From: Caldilineaceae bacterium
GTDB taxonomy: Bacteria; Chloroflexota; Anaerolineae; Caldilineales; Caldilineaceae
NCBI GenBank assembly: GCA_020634755.1
Contig: JACKBC010000020.1
Coordinates: 1 to 64,000 of the forward strand
Direction: 5' to 3'
Length of the DNA stretch: 64,000 nt
Position 1 is the stretch's first letter; each line of letters opens with the position of its first letter. The position numbers and the translations under genes were made by a program. Shown piece by piece: positions 53,178-62,327 of this stretch. A model generated the notes under the pieces. It was not told where the DNA came from. It did not search any database and saw nothing but the letters and a program-made list of their open reading frames with translations.

Positions 53178-55355
53178 CTATTGCTCTTGATCTGCAAATG
53201 AGTGGCAGTCCAAACACGCTTCATTGCCGTACGCCTGGTGGTCAAAGGGCGCCGGTGAAATCCCGCTATCCGCGGCGTGACAGGCCACGCAATCGTTATT
53301 ACCCGCCAATGAATGCGACACAATGAGCAGCGCGCTATCAGCCTGTGTCGATTCTGCGGCGGCGGCCGTAGGTGTTTCCGCTGCGTCAGTTGTTGCTTCT
53401 GGCGTGCCCTGGTCAGCTGCTTCTGGCGTGGACGTTGCCTCTGCTTCCGCTGTGGTGGTTGCTTCGGCCGTCACAGCGTCTGTCGCTGCGTCGGTCGCGG
53501 CGGCAGTAGGTTCAACGGTTGCTGCCGCGGTGGGCGGCAACGGTGTGGCTGTGGGCGCTGGCGTGGGTGTGTCCGGTTCCGGCGTGGGCGTGGATGTTGA
53601 CTCCAGCGCTGAGAGCGGCACCAGATTGGGCGCCAGATGATGACAATCGCCACAGTCTGTGTTAGCAAACCCGCTGTGCGTAACCGGCGCCGGCGCAATG
53701 TTGCCACCCACGGCGTGGCAATCCAAACAGTTCTCATTGCCTTCCAGCGTGTGCACAATGAGAGGAATCACCGTTGTGGTGGGCGTGGGAGCCAGCGGCG
53801 TGGGCGAGCTTTCGGCCAACACATCTGCGCTCAGTTCATGGCAGTCGGTGCATTCGGCGTCGGTATAATCGACGTGATCGCCAGGATAGGCGAATTGTTT
53901 TTCCAGACCGTGACAAAGCTCGCACTGCATGACTTCAGTCAGCGGATGGGGAATTTTGGGCAGCCGCCGCGTCTCTTCTTGCCGCTGTGGGGCGACTAAG
54001 GCCAGAACGGCCGGACTATTAATGTCCAGATATTTCCAATCGGTGGCGTGGCAGGCGCTGTTGCTACAGGTGCTGCTGTTGTCGCTGCCACCCGGATTAT
54101 TGACTGTGTGACAATCGTCACACGTGGCGTCAAATTCAAAGCGATGTTGGGCCAGCCAATAGCTGCTTTGGTGCGATTCGGGCGCTTCGCTAATCGAGCG
54201 GTTGGCAAGCTGCACCGGCGTATCAGGTTGCACCACTTGCGGCATGGCGTGGCAAAGATTGCATTCGGCTGGAATCGCCTGGCCGTCTGTGCTTAGATGC
54301 GACCCATCGTGACAGCGGAAGCAACCGGGAAAATCCAGATGGCCCGTATTTTCGGGATAGGTATCCCAGTACACATTCATGTGGGGGAACTGGGTTTCCT
54401 GATAAATCCGCTGCAGCTCGGTGACGGTTTGCTCGATATCGGCTTGGCGGGTCGTCGCGATTTCACTGTATTCACTGTTATAGTAATCGTGAATGGTGGT
54501 GGCAATGGTGCTGAGCGCCTCTTCATCGGAGGCATAGCGCTGATCCAATACGGCTGCACCTTGCGCCTTGACGCCCGGCAAATCGGTGGGAATAAAGCCG
54601 TGCGACATGGCGGTGTCAATGGCGCGATCCGGCCGTTTGACCGAGTGACCTTCGCGGCTGTGGCAGTCGATGCAATCCATCTGCACTTTTTCCGCCTCTG
54701 CATTTTGCCAGGTGGCGGGGTCGGCTTCGGCATCAACATATTCTACCAGTTGGCCATCTTTTTCAATTTGCACCCACGGAATTTCCTGACGGAAATCGTC
54801 AGTCGCCACAAAATAGACGGAGTTGTTCACGTGCCAGTGGGCGCCCGTACTGCGGGCAGCCAATTCATCGCCACTTTGCTCCACTTTCATGGCCAGCAAC
54901 AACTGGGTCAACGAGTTGTCTTCGTCTAGCCCATAACGATTTTCCACCACCAGCTTGGATGGATGTAGCAGATCGGTGGAATGGCAATTTTCACAGATCT
55001 CTTTGGTGGTGCGCATGGTGTGGCGCGCCGAAGCCAGGGGACGGCTATAGAGCTGGAGCGGCAGCGTCCACAAATAGCGCACGGCGGTTATTTTGTAGTA
55101 GAGTTGATGTTGGATGCCGCTACCAATGTGGCACGAACCGCAATCTACATTGGCATGGGCCGATATGGCGTGGGTGTCGATCTCGGGCTCCATGACCGTG
55201 TGACACGTGGAGCAAAACTCAGTCGATTCAGTATAGTGAACGCCTTCTACTGATGCGACAAAAAAGATAAACAAAAAGATGACTGCGAATAGCGAGCCCC
55301 ATAATATTCGATTGCGGCGTTGTGGATTACGCCATAGCTGGCGAAGACTTCGCAT
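53178..55355 (-). CDS. Membrane-anchored multiheme cytochrome c (13 CxxCH plus one CX4CH)
   Basis: The product has 725 residues. An N-terminal anchor (LFAVIFLFIFFVAS) followed by FCSTCHTVMEP is of the NapC/NirT type. I count thirteen CxxCH motifs (for example CSTCH, CGSCH, CENCH, CIDCH, CFRCH, CNLCH, CDDCH, CELCH, CTDCH, CLDCH, CGDCH, CVACH, CLDCH) and one CX4CH (CSNSACH), so up to 14 hemes. Between the eleventh and twelfth heme motifs lies a spacer of about 100 residues of Thr/Pro/Ala/Glu. The last two hemes thus sit on a flexible arm. It should carry electrons between the membrane pool and partners outside the membrane, probably including the decaheme encoded just upstream. Confidence 0.88.
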   Translation of the reverse strand: MRSLRQLWRNPQRRNRILWGSLFAVIFLFIFFVASVEGVHYTESTEFCSTCHTVMEPEIDTHAISAHANVDCGSCHIGSGIQHQLYYKITAVRYLWTLPLQLYSRPLASARHTMRTTKEICENCHSTDLLHPSKLVVENRYGLDEDNSLTQLLLAMKVEQSGDELAARSTGAHWHVNNSVYFVATDDFRQEIPWVQIEKDGQLVEYVDAEADPATWQNAEAEKVQMDCIDCHSREGHSVKRPDRAIDTAMSHGFIPTDLPGVKAQGAAVLDQRYASDEEALSTIATTIHDYYNSEYSEIATTRQADIEQTVTELQRIYQETQFPHMNVYWDTYPENTGHLDFPGCFRCHDGSHLSTDGQAIPAECNLCHAMPQVVQPDTPVQLANRSISEAPESHQSSYWLAQHRFEFDATCDDCHTVNNPGGSDNSSTCSNSACHATDWKYLDINSPAVLALVAPQRQEETRRLPKIPHPLTEVMQCELCHGLEKQFAYPGDHVDYTDAECTDCHELSADVLAESSPTPLAPTPTTTVIPLIVHTLEGNENCLDCHAVGGNIAPAPVTHSGFANTDCGDCHHLAPNLVPLSALESTSTPTPEPDTPTPAPTATPLPPTAAATVEPTAAATDAATDAVTAEATTTAEAEATSTPEAADQGTPEATTDAAETPTAAAAESTQADSALLIVSHSLAGNNDCVACHAADSGISPAPFDHQAYGNEACLDCHSFADQEQ

Positions 55356-55387
55356 AGAAGATTAGCTGCTTTCAATCCGTTTTGGAC

Positions 55388-55428
55388 AACAAAACCTGTC
55401 AGGTCTTTCAGACCCGACAGGTTTTGTT
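55388..55428. terminator. AACCTGTCAGG-type hairpin between the two cytochrome genes
   Basis: AACAAAACCTGTCAGGTCT pairs with its complement over 19 bp with a single mismatch around TTC. It is the third copy of the module seen at 4971 and 28786. Transcription from the upstream cytochrome gene (minus strand) would read through it, so it may set the ratio of the two products. Confidence 0.7.
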
Positions 55429-55457
55429 ACCATATACGATATCATGTCATCAAACGT

Positions 55458-57728
55458 TTAAGGACGAGTAAGATTGGCTACGGCTTCCGAGCCGCCGATG
55501 GCCTCTAGGCTGTCATAGAGAACCTGCAAAATATATTTGCCGTTGTGGGCAAACGCGCCGGGGTCCTTGGCTACATATTGGTAGTTATAGGCTGCCCGCA
55601 GCAATGTGGGCGTCCAGTTGGCGTAGCGATTGTCGCTGTTGAGTTCGTCGGCATCAAACTCACCGTTTTTGTTTACGTCCACATACCAATACGGATAGTT
55701 CTGTGGCGCATAGACAATCGGCGCACCCGCTACGTCGGCGCCATACGTTTGAATCGCCGCGCCCAACATTTCGTGAACAGTGGCAATTTCTCCCGCCAGC
55801 CCCTCAGTTACGTCGCCATCGCCATCCCAGTCGGTCACATCATCTTCATCGCGAATTTGCGTCACGTCTTCCGTATCATGGCACTCGGCACATTCCTGCA
55901 CCTGTACTTTAAGCTCGTGGGCCGTGTGACATTCAACACAGGTGTCGAAACTCTTGCGATGCTCATTGCGCCCCACGTACTCTTTGCCGTCATACTGATA
56001 GGCGCCGCTGGCCTCGCCGCCAAAGACGGTGGCCCCCGCCGCAAAGTAGTGCGGATTCAGGAAGCGCAACGCATCCGATACGTCATCGTCACCCACTTTG
56101 GCGCGGATAATCGCCGCGTTGACGCTAAAGGTGGATTCGCGCCCCTGGTGACAGTTGAGACAGAGATTGCTCTTGGGGTCGTCAAAGCTCAATGTGGCGC
56201 CGCTGGGGAACTGTACCTCGGGCGACTCGCGCAGGGTAAATTCCTGCAGGTCAGAGTGGCAGGTGGTGCAGGCCAACGAATCTGTGACTTTCTGCTTGAT
56301 GTTTACGCCGTTTTCCAGGAAGAAGGGCAGCCCATCGGCATTGTGACACTTGGCGCAATCGGCGGGCGTATTGCCATCTTCCTCTTCTTGGAAGTGCATA
56401 AACGCTTCCACATTGGGATTAAAGTGGCCGGCATCGTCACGCGCGGCCATGCTCATATCGACAGCCGGATTGGCCATGGCCTCATTGAGCGACTGAATTG
56501 AATCATGGAGCAACTCAATATGATATTTGGCGTTGTGGGCAAAAGCGCCCGGATCTTTAAGCGACGTTTGATAGTTGTAGGCCGCTTCTAGCAAGCGCGG
56601 CGTCCAAGCCTTGTAGGCATTGTCACGAATCGCCTCATCGTCGCTCGCTTCGCCATCCTCATTGGTATCCACGAAGAAGTATGGATAGGAAGCCGAATTG
56701 TAAGCAATGGGCGACTCGTTTACGCTGCTGGCGTATGCCTGCATGGCCGTCATCAAATTGGTGCGCAAACCATCCAGTTCATAGTAAATGCCCTCTTCAA
56801 TGTCGCCATCCCCATCGTAGTCGCGCAGCGAGCCCTGCATGCGCACGTCGTGCAAATCCTCGACGCTGGCCACGCCATCATGACAGGTGGCGCAAACTTC
56901 GACCTTGACCTCCAGCGAATGGGGCTGGTGACAATCGGTACATGAATCAATGCCGCCTGCGTGATTGAATTTGGGCTGATAAGGCAGATCGGGATACTGG
57001 AAGCCGCCGTGGGTTTCGCTGCCATACAGCGATGCCGCTGCCGCATAGTAGTGAATGTTGATAAAGCCCAGATCTTCGCTCTTGGCATCTGGATGCTCGG
57101 CCAGACCGGCCTCTTCCACAGCGGCTGTTACATCTAAGCCCGAGGCGCGGCCCTGGTGACAAACCATGCAGCGCGCCGACTTGCCCAGATCGGTGATTTC
57201 GATGCCAGAAGGGAAGGTCACGCTGGTAAGTTGTGAGGCCGCGTCGTTGTGACAGGCCACACATTCAACCGTCGTTCCGGTAGGATGGCTCTGGTTTACC
57301 ACGCCGGCTTCACTGCCATCAGCGCCCAGATAGTCTTGATAGCCCGGCGTGCTGTGGCATCTGGCACAGGTTTCCGGCACCACTGGCGGATCATCTTCAT
57401 TCCAGTGGTTAAATGCTTCGGCGCTGGTATCGGCATGCGGAGAATTCAGCCACACATTTAGAAACGGCGTTTCTATAACGTGCTCAGACATGGAAGCATC
57501 TTCGGCCGCCTCTGTTGCTGCCGGCGCTTCTTCCGCCGGAGCGGCTTCTTCGGTTGGTGCGGCGGTTGGTTCCTCGGCTGGTTCGGCGGTTGCTTCCTCT
57601 TCGGCGGCCGGTGTCGCTGTGGCATCCTGAGCCACCGGCATAGCCTGAACGCTGGACGCAAAAGTCGCCACCGCCAGCAAACCAATAACAACGAGGAATA
57701 CCCCCAACACGTAATATCGGCGATTCAT
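55458..57728 (-). CDS. Decaheme cytochrome c built from two pentaheme modules
   Basis: The product has 756 residues with a signal peptide or anchor (VFLVVIGLLAVATFAS) and an Ala/Glu/Pro-rich spacer to about residue 80. Ten CxxCH motifs fall in two equivalent sets: CARCH, CVACH, CMVCHQGR, CTDCH, CATCH and then CAKCH, CTTCH, CLNCHQGR, CVECH, CAECH. Each set is followed by an EF-hand-like acidic loop (DYDGDGDIEEG, DWDGDGDVTEG), then VDTNEDGE or VDVNKNGE, then KDPGAFAHNAKY or KDPGAFAHNGKY. The protein is therefore an internal duplication. It probably transfers electrons outside the membrane with the NapC-like cytochrome downstream; the acceptor is unknown. AGGAGGG precedes the ATG. Confidence 0.9.
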   Translation of the reverse strand: MNRRYYVLGVFLVVIGLLAVATFASSVQAMPVAQDATATPAAEEEATAEPAEEPTAAPTEEAAPAEEAPAATEAAEDASMSEHVIETPFLNVWLNSPHADTSAEAFNHWNEDDPPVVPETCARCHSTPGYQDYLGADGSEAGVVNQSHPTGTTVECVACHNDAASQLTSVTFPSGIEITDLGKSARCMVCHQGRASGLDVTAAVEEAGLAEHPDAKSEDLGFINIHYYAAAASLYGSETHGGFQYPDLPYQPKFNHAGGIDSCTDCHQPHSLEVKVEVCATCHDGVASVEDLHDVRMQGSLRDYDGDGDIEEGIYYELDGLRTNLMTAMQAYASSVNESPIAYNSASYPYFFVDTNEDGEASDDEAIRDNAYKAWTPRLLEAAYNYQTSLKDPGAFAHNAKYHIELLHDSIQSLNEAMANPAVDMSMAARDDAGHFNPNVEAFMHFQEEEDGNTPADCAKCHNADGLPFFLENGVNIKQKVTDSLACTTCHSDLQEFTLRESPEVQFPSGATLSFDDPKSNLCLNCHQGRESTFSVNAAIIRAKVGDDDVSDALRFLNPHYFAAGATVFGGEASGAYQYDGKEYVGRNEHRKSFDTCVECHTAHELKVQVQECAECHDTEDVTQIRDEDDVTDWDGDGDVTEGLAGEIATVHEMLGAAIQTYGADVAGAPIVYAPQNYPYWYVDVNKNGEFDADELNSDNRYANWTPTLLRAAYNYQYVAKDPGAFAHNGKYILQVLYDSLEAIGGSEAVANLTRP

Positions 57729-57742
57729 AGACCCTCCTTGTG

Positions 57743-58108
57743 AAAACGCGCGGTTGAGTTGGTGGATTATTAATGGGAGCCGAACTAAGAAAATTGAATT
57801 ATGACTGAAGCGTTTCTATGAAAATCATCATTTCATTGCTGCAAACAAAAATCGTTACAAATGAAACATGCTTTTTCGTAGAGCCTATTTCTGAAGTGTT
57901 AATGCGTACGTTGTGCGCTTTTGCAAATAGATAAAGTCCGCTAGCGGAGTACGGACTCTGCGCATTTGCCTAACTATTGTAGCATACATTACTATGCCCT
58001 GCAACATGACAAAATTGCAAATATTCATATTCCTGACGCCCGAATGACAGGAAATTGCATATGCCGTGGTGCAACACTAACCACAACGCTAATCTTACGG
58101 TACAAAAA
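57743..58108. other. Divergent intergenic region, no gene seen
   Basis: About 370 bp separate the decaheme gene from the AhpD-like gene. A short inverted repeat (AGTCCG/CGGACT near 57937-57958) is visible. Promoters for both directions must lie here, but I cannot assign them with confidence. Confidence 0.4.
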
Positions 58109-58120
58109 AGGAGCATCAAT

Positions 58121-58720
58121 GTGACTATACAGAAGGATCAATCTGCAATTGAACCGATTTGGTGGCTGCCCACACCGGACGAAGCGACATTGGATGCAGA
58201 TATTCAAGCAATGTTTGCCAAAGCGCGCGCCAATGTGGGGTTTTTGCCCAATGTGTTGGCTACATATGCCTTTCGCCCCGAACGGCTGCGTCGTTGGATC
58301 AAGCACTTCAATGCCATTATGTATGGTGAATCTGACCTGAGTGTGGCCGAGCGTGAAATGATCGGCGTGGCGGTTTCGGCGCAAAACCACTGCCTTTACT
58401 GCTTGATCGCCCACGGCGCTGAATTGCGCCGGCTGCTAGAGGACGAGGTGTTGGGCGATCGTATTGTCATGGATTATCGCCGCGCCGGGTTGGACGCCCG
58501 CACCACGGCCATGCTTGATTTTGCCGTTAAGATTACGGTGCATCCAGTCGAGTGCACGCCGGCAGATCACGACGCGTTGCGCGGTTATGGCTTTTCCGAT
58601 GAAGCCATCTTTGATATTGCCGAAACGGCTGCGCTCTTTAATTTTACCAATCGCATGGCCTCTGCTCTGGGCATGATGCCCAATCGCATTTATCATCAGA
58701 TTGGACGCCAAGCTGGATAA
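58121..58720 (+). CDS. AhpD-like (peroxidase-related CMD family) protein with CxxC
   Basis: The product has 199 residues from a GTG at 58121, with AGGAG 7 nt upstream; an ATG at 58055 lies before that site. The motif Cys91-Leu-Tyr-Cys94-Leu-Ile-Ala-His98 is the active site of AhpD-type thiol peroxidases. The C-terminal half (LRGYGFSDEAIFDIAETAALFNFTNRMASALG) is closely like the candidate selenoprotein at 13093, where the second cysteine codon is TGA. It is thus the Cys-containing paralog. A flavin reductase-like gene follows 114 bp later. Confidence 0.88.
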   Translation: MTIQKDQSAIEPIWWLPTPDEATLDADIQAMFAKARANVGFLPNVLATYAFRPERLRRWIKHFNAIMYGESDLSVAEREMIGVAVSAQNHCLYCLIAHGAELRRLLEDEVLGDRIVMDYRRAGLDARTTAMLDFAVKITVHPVECTPADHDALRGYGFSDEAIFDIAETAALFNFTNRMASALGMMPNRIYHQIGRQAG

Positions 58721-58834
58721 GCATTGGTTGATAGTAAACCGGTAAATGATGGTGATTGAAATAAACCGGTTTCTAGGTTTACCAAACAAGCGCTATCAAA
58801 CAAGCGCTATCATATAAGGAAAGGAGATTGTTCT

Positions 58835-59455
58835 ATGCTCATGCGCACTGCCGATTTGCCCGAACGAGATCGTTACAAAATTCTCTCTGGCACGGTGCTG
58901 CCGCGGCCCATTGCCTGGGTTAGCACCATTGACAAAGCGGGAATACCCAATTTAGCGCCCTTTTCTTTCTTTAACGTGGCCTGTTCTAACCCCATGACGC
59001 TAATGTTTTCAGTGGGGGCGGCGGATGCCGACAAGCCAAACGGCAAAAAAGATACGCTGGCCAATATTGAAGCCATCCCCGAGTTTGTGGTGAATTTGAC
59101 CAACGAAGAGACCGCGGCGGCCATGAACCTGTCGGCTACTATACTGCCCCACGGCCAATCTGAGTTTGCTTGGGCGGGCGTCACCCCGGCGCCCAGCCTG
59201 ACTATTCAAGCGCCACGGGTGGCTGAAGCGCCGGTGGCCTTTGAATGTACGCTGCAACAGATCGTCACCATTGGCTCTGCCCAGGCAGGCTCATCGATCA
59301 TCTTTGGCGAAGTGCAGGGCATTTACCTGCGCGATGATATATATCAAGGCGGCTACATCCATTTGGATGCATATCGGCCCATTGGGCGTCTGAGCGGGTC
59401 GGGCTATGCGTATGTGCGGGAACTATTTGAAATGCCGCGCGTACCTGCGCCATAG
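58835..59455 (+). CDS. Flavin reductase family (FMN-binding split barrel) protein
   Basis: The product has 206 residues with AAGGAG 9 nt before the ATG. RPIAWVSTIDKAGIPNLAPFSFFN is the flavin-binding start typical of the DIM6/NtaB flavin reductase-like family, with NPMTLMFSVG, EFVVNLTNEETAAAMNL and the distal GEVQGIYLRDDI. Members bind FMN and reduce flavin or other substrates. It may share a transcript with the AhpD-like gene, suggesting a joint redox role, though this is not shown. Confidence 0.87.
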   Translation: MLMRTADLPERDRYKILSGTVLPRPIAWVSTIDKAGIPNLAPFSFFNVACSNPMTLMFSVGAADADKPNGKKDTLANIEAIPEFVVNLTNEETAAAMNLSATILPHGQSEFAWAGVTPAPSLTIQAPRVAEAPVAFECTLQQIVTIGSAQAGSSIIFGEVQGIYLRDDIYQGGYIHLDAYRPIGRLSGSGYAYVRELFEMPRVPAP

Positions 59456-59479
59456 CCGGTTTCTGTTGCAAACGCCACT

Positions 59480-60643
59480 CTAGTCAACCGACTCCCTACT
59501 GCCGCTTTCCCAAGAGCGCATCATGGCAGTCTGTACGTTGGCCAGCCGCCGCGCCGAGGCAAAGCTGGGTTCGATCTGCTGGCCGTCCACAATGGATTTG
59601 AGAAAGTGATAGGCCTCAATGCACTTGAGATCTTCATAGCCCACGCCAATGCCATCACCAGGATTAAAGCGCCCATGAAAAGGATAGCCTGGACCGCCGA
59701 TTAACTTCGTGTAGCCATCGGAGGCGGCATCTTCGGTAGGCAGATACAATTCAAGCTCATTAAGCCGCTCGAAGTTCCATTTGAGCGCGCCCTGGGTGCC
59801 ATTGACCTCAAAGGACATTTCGCATTTGGGACCAAAGATGGCGCGGCAGCTTTCAAACGAGCCTTGGACGCCGTTGGCAAATTGCACCAGCGCGCTTACA
59901 TAATCTTCGTTCTCAACCGGACCAGTGGGGTCATCTGGGCGCCCCAGACCAAAGTGAGTGCCTTGGCCGCTGGGGAGTGGGCGCTCGGTAATAAAGGTAT
60001 GCCGGCTGCTTACCACGCGCTCGATGTCGCCAATGAGCATGTGGGCCATATCCACCACGTGCGACATAATATCGCCCAGCACGCCCGAGCCGGCATATTC
60101 CTGTTTGAACCGCCAGGTCAGGTGACCCAGCGGGTTAGAGCCGTACATGGCAAAAAAGCGGCCGCGGTAATGGGTAATGCGGCCCAGCCGACCCTCGTCA
60201 ATCAGCTGCTTGGCATATTGCACCATGGGCGCCCAGCGGTAATTAAAGCCCACAAAGCTCATGACGCCTGCCTCCCGCGCCAGCCGTTCGATTTCGGCGG
60301 TTTCAGCGGGCGAACGACCCACCGGCTTTTCGCAAAAGACATGTTTGCCCGCGGTCGTGGCTGCCCGCACCATCTCCAAATGCAGATAGTTGGGGGAAGC
60401 CACGTTGACCACCTGCACATCGGGGTGCTCAATCACTTCTCGCCAGTTGCTAGTGGATTGGGCAAAGCCCAGCGCCTCTTGCGCCTGCTGCGCTCGCGCC
60501 GGCGCTTCATCTGCGCAGATTACCAGCTGAGGGCGGATGCCGCTATCGTAAAAGCGGTCAGCAATATTGCGGTACGCCCGGCTGTGGGCCTGGCCCATCC
60601 AGCCCATGCCGATGACGCCGACGCCTAGGGTGTGTGTTTGCAA
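59480..60643 (-). CDS. Gfo/Idh/MocA family dehydrogenase, inositol 2-dehydrogenase-like
   Basis: The product has 387 residues. The start is TTG at 60643, with AGGAG seven bases upstream and no suitable ATG nearby. GVGVIGMGWMGQAHSRAYR is the NAD-binding loop, FCEKPVGRS the catalytic EKP, and FNYRWAPMVQYAKQLI follows it. It is the last gene after iolD and mmsA/iolA, so oxidation of myo-inositol or scyllo-inositol (IolG/IolX role) is likely. The enzyme is longer than classical IolG, so another cyclitol or sugar is possible. Confidence 0.85.
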   Translation of the reverse strand: MQTHTLGVGVIGMGWMGQAHSRAYRNIADRFYDSGIRPQLVICADEAPARAQQAQEALGFAQSTSNWREVIEHPDVQVVNVASPNYLHLEMVRAATTAGKHVFCEKPVGRSPAETAEIERLAREAGVMSFVGFNYRWAPMVQYAKQLIDEGRLGRITHYRGRFFAMYGSNPLGHLTWRFKQEYAGSGVLGDIMSHVVDMAHMLIGDIERVVSSRHTFITERPLPSGQGTHFGLGRPDDPTGPVENEDYVSALVQFANGVQGSFESCRAIFGPKCEMSFEVNGTQGALKWNFERLNELELYLPTEDAASDGYTKLIGGPGYPFHGRFNPGDGIGVGYEDLKCIEAYHFLKSIVDGQQIEPSFASARRLANVQTAMMRSWESGSRESVD

Positions 60644-60739
60644 TGTGGTGCTCCTTTGATTCCTATTGCTGTATTGCTATATCACTATGGCGAGAATTGT
60701 CTCGGGTAAAATATAGCAATACGCAATAGAGCAATACTC

Positions 60740-62218
60740 TTAAAACTTCCGACTCCACTCGCGCGGCCATCGTTCCACCACCACTTTGGTCTGCGTGTAG
60801 AACTCGACGCCGTGACGGCTTTGGGCGTGCAGGTCGCCAAAGAAGCTCTCGTTCCAGCCGCTAAAGGGGAAGTAGGCCATGGGCGCGGCCACGCCAATGT
60901 TGATGCCCACATTGCCGGCGTCGGCGCCATAGCGGAACTGGCGGGCCGTGTTGCCGTCGCTGGTGAAGATGCAGGCCATGTTGCCATAGGCGCGGTTGTT
61001 GACAATGGCCAGCGCGTCTTCCACGGTGTTGGCGTGCATCATGCTCAGCACCGGGCCAAAGATTTCGGTTTTGGCGATTTCGCCGTTGGGATTCACATTG
61101 TCTAGAATGGTGGGAAAGACAAAGTAGCCATCTTCATAGCCGCCTACCTGCTTGTTACGGCCGTCCACCAATACATTGGCCCCTTCTCCACCGGCCTGGC
61201 CAATAATCTTCTCAATGCGCGCTTTGCTCTCGCTGGTGATCACCGGGCCCATTTCGGCGCCCTCGGCTAGCCCATAGCCCACTTTGCGGCTGGTGGCAGC
61301 ATCGGCCAACATTTCGGTGAATTCGTTTTTGGCTTCGCCCACGGTCACCGCCACGGACAGCGCCAGACAGCGTTGACCGGCGCAGCCCCAGGCCGAATCG
61401 GCCACAATGCGCGTGGCCGATTCCATATCGGCGTCGGGCATGATCACCACTGGGTTCTTGGCTCCGCCTTGACATTGGGCGCGCTTGCCATTGGCCGTGG
61501 CCCGGCTATATACATATTTGGCCACCGGTGTGGAGCCCACAAAGCTGATGGCTCTAATGCCTGGGTGATCCAACAGCGCATCCACCGTCTCCTTGCCGCC
61601 GTTGATCAGCTGCAACACGCCGGCAGGAAAGCCCGCCTGGTCGATGAGCTCAAAGAGCAGCTGGCTACTCATGGGCACCTTTTCGCTGGGCTTGAGGATA
61701 AAGCAGTTGCCCGTGGCCACGGCATAGGGTAGAAACCAGAGCGGAATCATGCCGGGGAAGTTGAAGGGCGTAATGGCGGCCACCACGCCCAGCGGTTGGC
61801 GAAACATGTGCTCGTCAATGCCGCGGGCAATGTCTTCATTGTTGTAGCCCTGCATGAGGATGGGGGCGCCGCACGCCACCTCTACATTCTCAATGCCGCG
61901 ACGCATTTCCGCCACGCTTTCGGCATAGGTCTTGCCGCATTCTTCGGTGATGACGCGCCCAAATGCGTCCAGATTGTCTTCTAAAAGCTGCTTGAGCTTA
62001 AAGAGCGGCTGGATGCGGTCGCCCACGGGCGTGTGTCGCCAACCCACATAGGCTTCTTGCGCCTTTTGCACTGCGGCATCCACCTCGCCGCCGGGTGACA
62101 TGGGCACAGTGGTAAGGGCCTGATTGGTGGCCGGGTTCATTACATTCGCATAGTCACTGGCGCTGGAGCGCGTCCACTGGCCGTTGACATAGTTGAGTAG
62201 TTTTCCGTTTGTGGTCAT
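60740..62218 (-). CDS. mmsA: Methylmalonate-semialdehyde dehydrogenase (CoA-acylating)
   Basis: The product has 492 residues from the ATG at 62218 (AAGGAAA upstream); the 28-codon extension is rejected. ITPFNFPGMIPLWFLPYAVATGNCF, SFVGSTPVAKYVY and the nucleophile Cys in WGCAGQRCLALS are typical of MmsA/IolA. The enzyme converts malonate semialdehyde or methylmalonate semialdehyde to acetyl- or propionyl-CoA. This is the last step of inositol breakdown and part of valine breakdown. Its place between iolD and an iolG-like gene favours the inositol role (iolA). Confidence 0.95.
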   Translation of the reverse strand: MTTNGKLLNYVNGQWTRSSASDYANVMNPATNQALTTVPMSPGGEVDAAVQKAQEAYVGWRHTPVGDRIQPLFKLKQLLEDNLDAFGRVITEECGKTYAESVAEMRRGIENVEVACGAPILMQGYNNEDIARGIDEHMFRQPLGVVAAITPFNFPGMIPLWFLPYAVATGNCFILKPSEKVPMSSQLLFELIDQAGFPAGVLQLINGGKETVDALLDHPGIRAISFVGSTPVAKYVYSRATANGKRAQCQGGAKNPVVIMPDADMESATRIVADSAWGCAGQRCLALSVAVTVGEAKNEFTEMLADAATSRKVGYGLAEGAEMGPVITSESKARIEKIIGQAGGEGANVLVDGRNKQVGGYEDGYFVFPTILDNVNPNGEIAKTEIFGPVLSMMHANTVEDALAIVNNRAYGNMACIFTSDGNTARQFRYGADAGNVGINIGVAAPMAYFPFSGWNESFFGDLHAQSRHGVEFYTQTKVVVERWPREWSRKF

Positions 62219-62327
62219 AGGTTTTCCTTTTTTAGTATTGCAATCAATGTGCGCAGTAGCATTTCCACTTGAGCTGGGAGCGAAATCAGTTGGCCAGAAC
62301 AAGATTCACCCTGTCACCCCCTCATCC

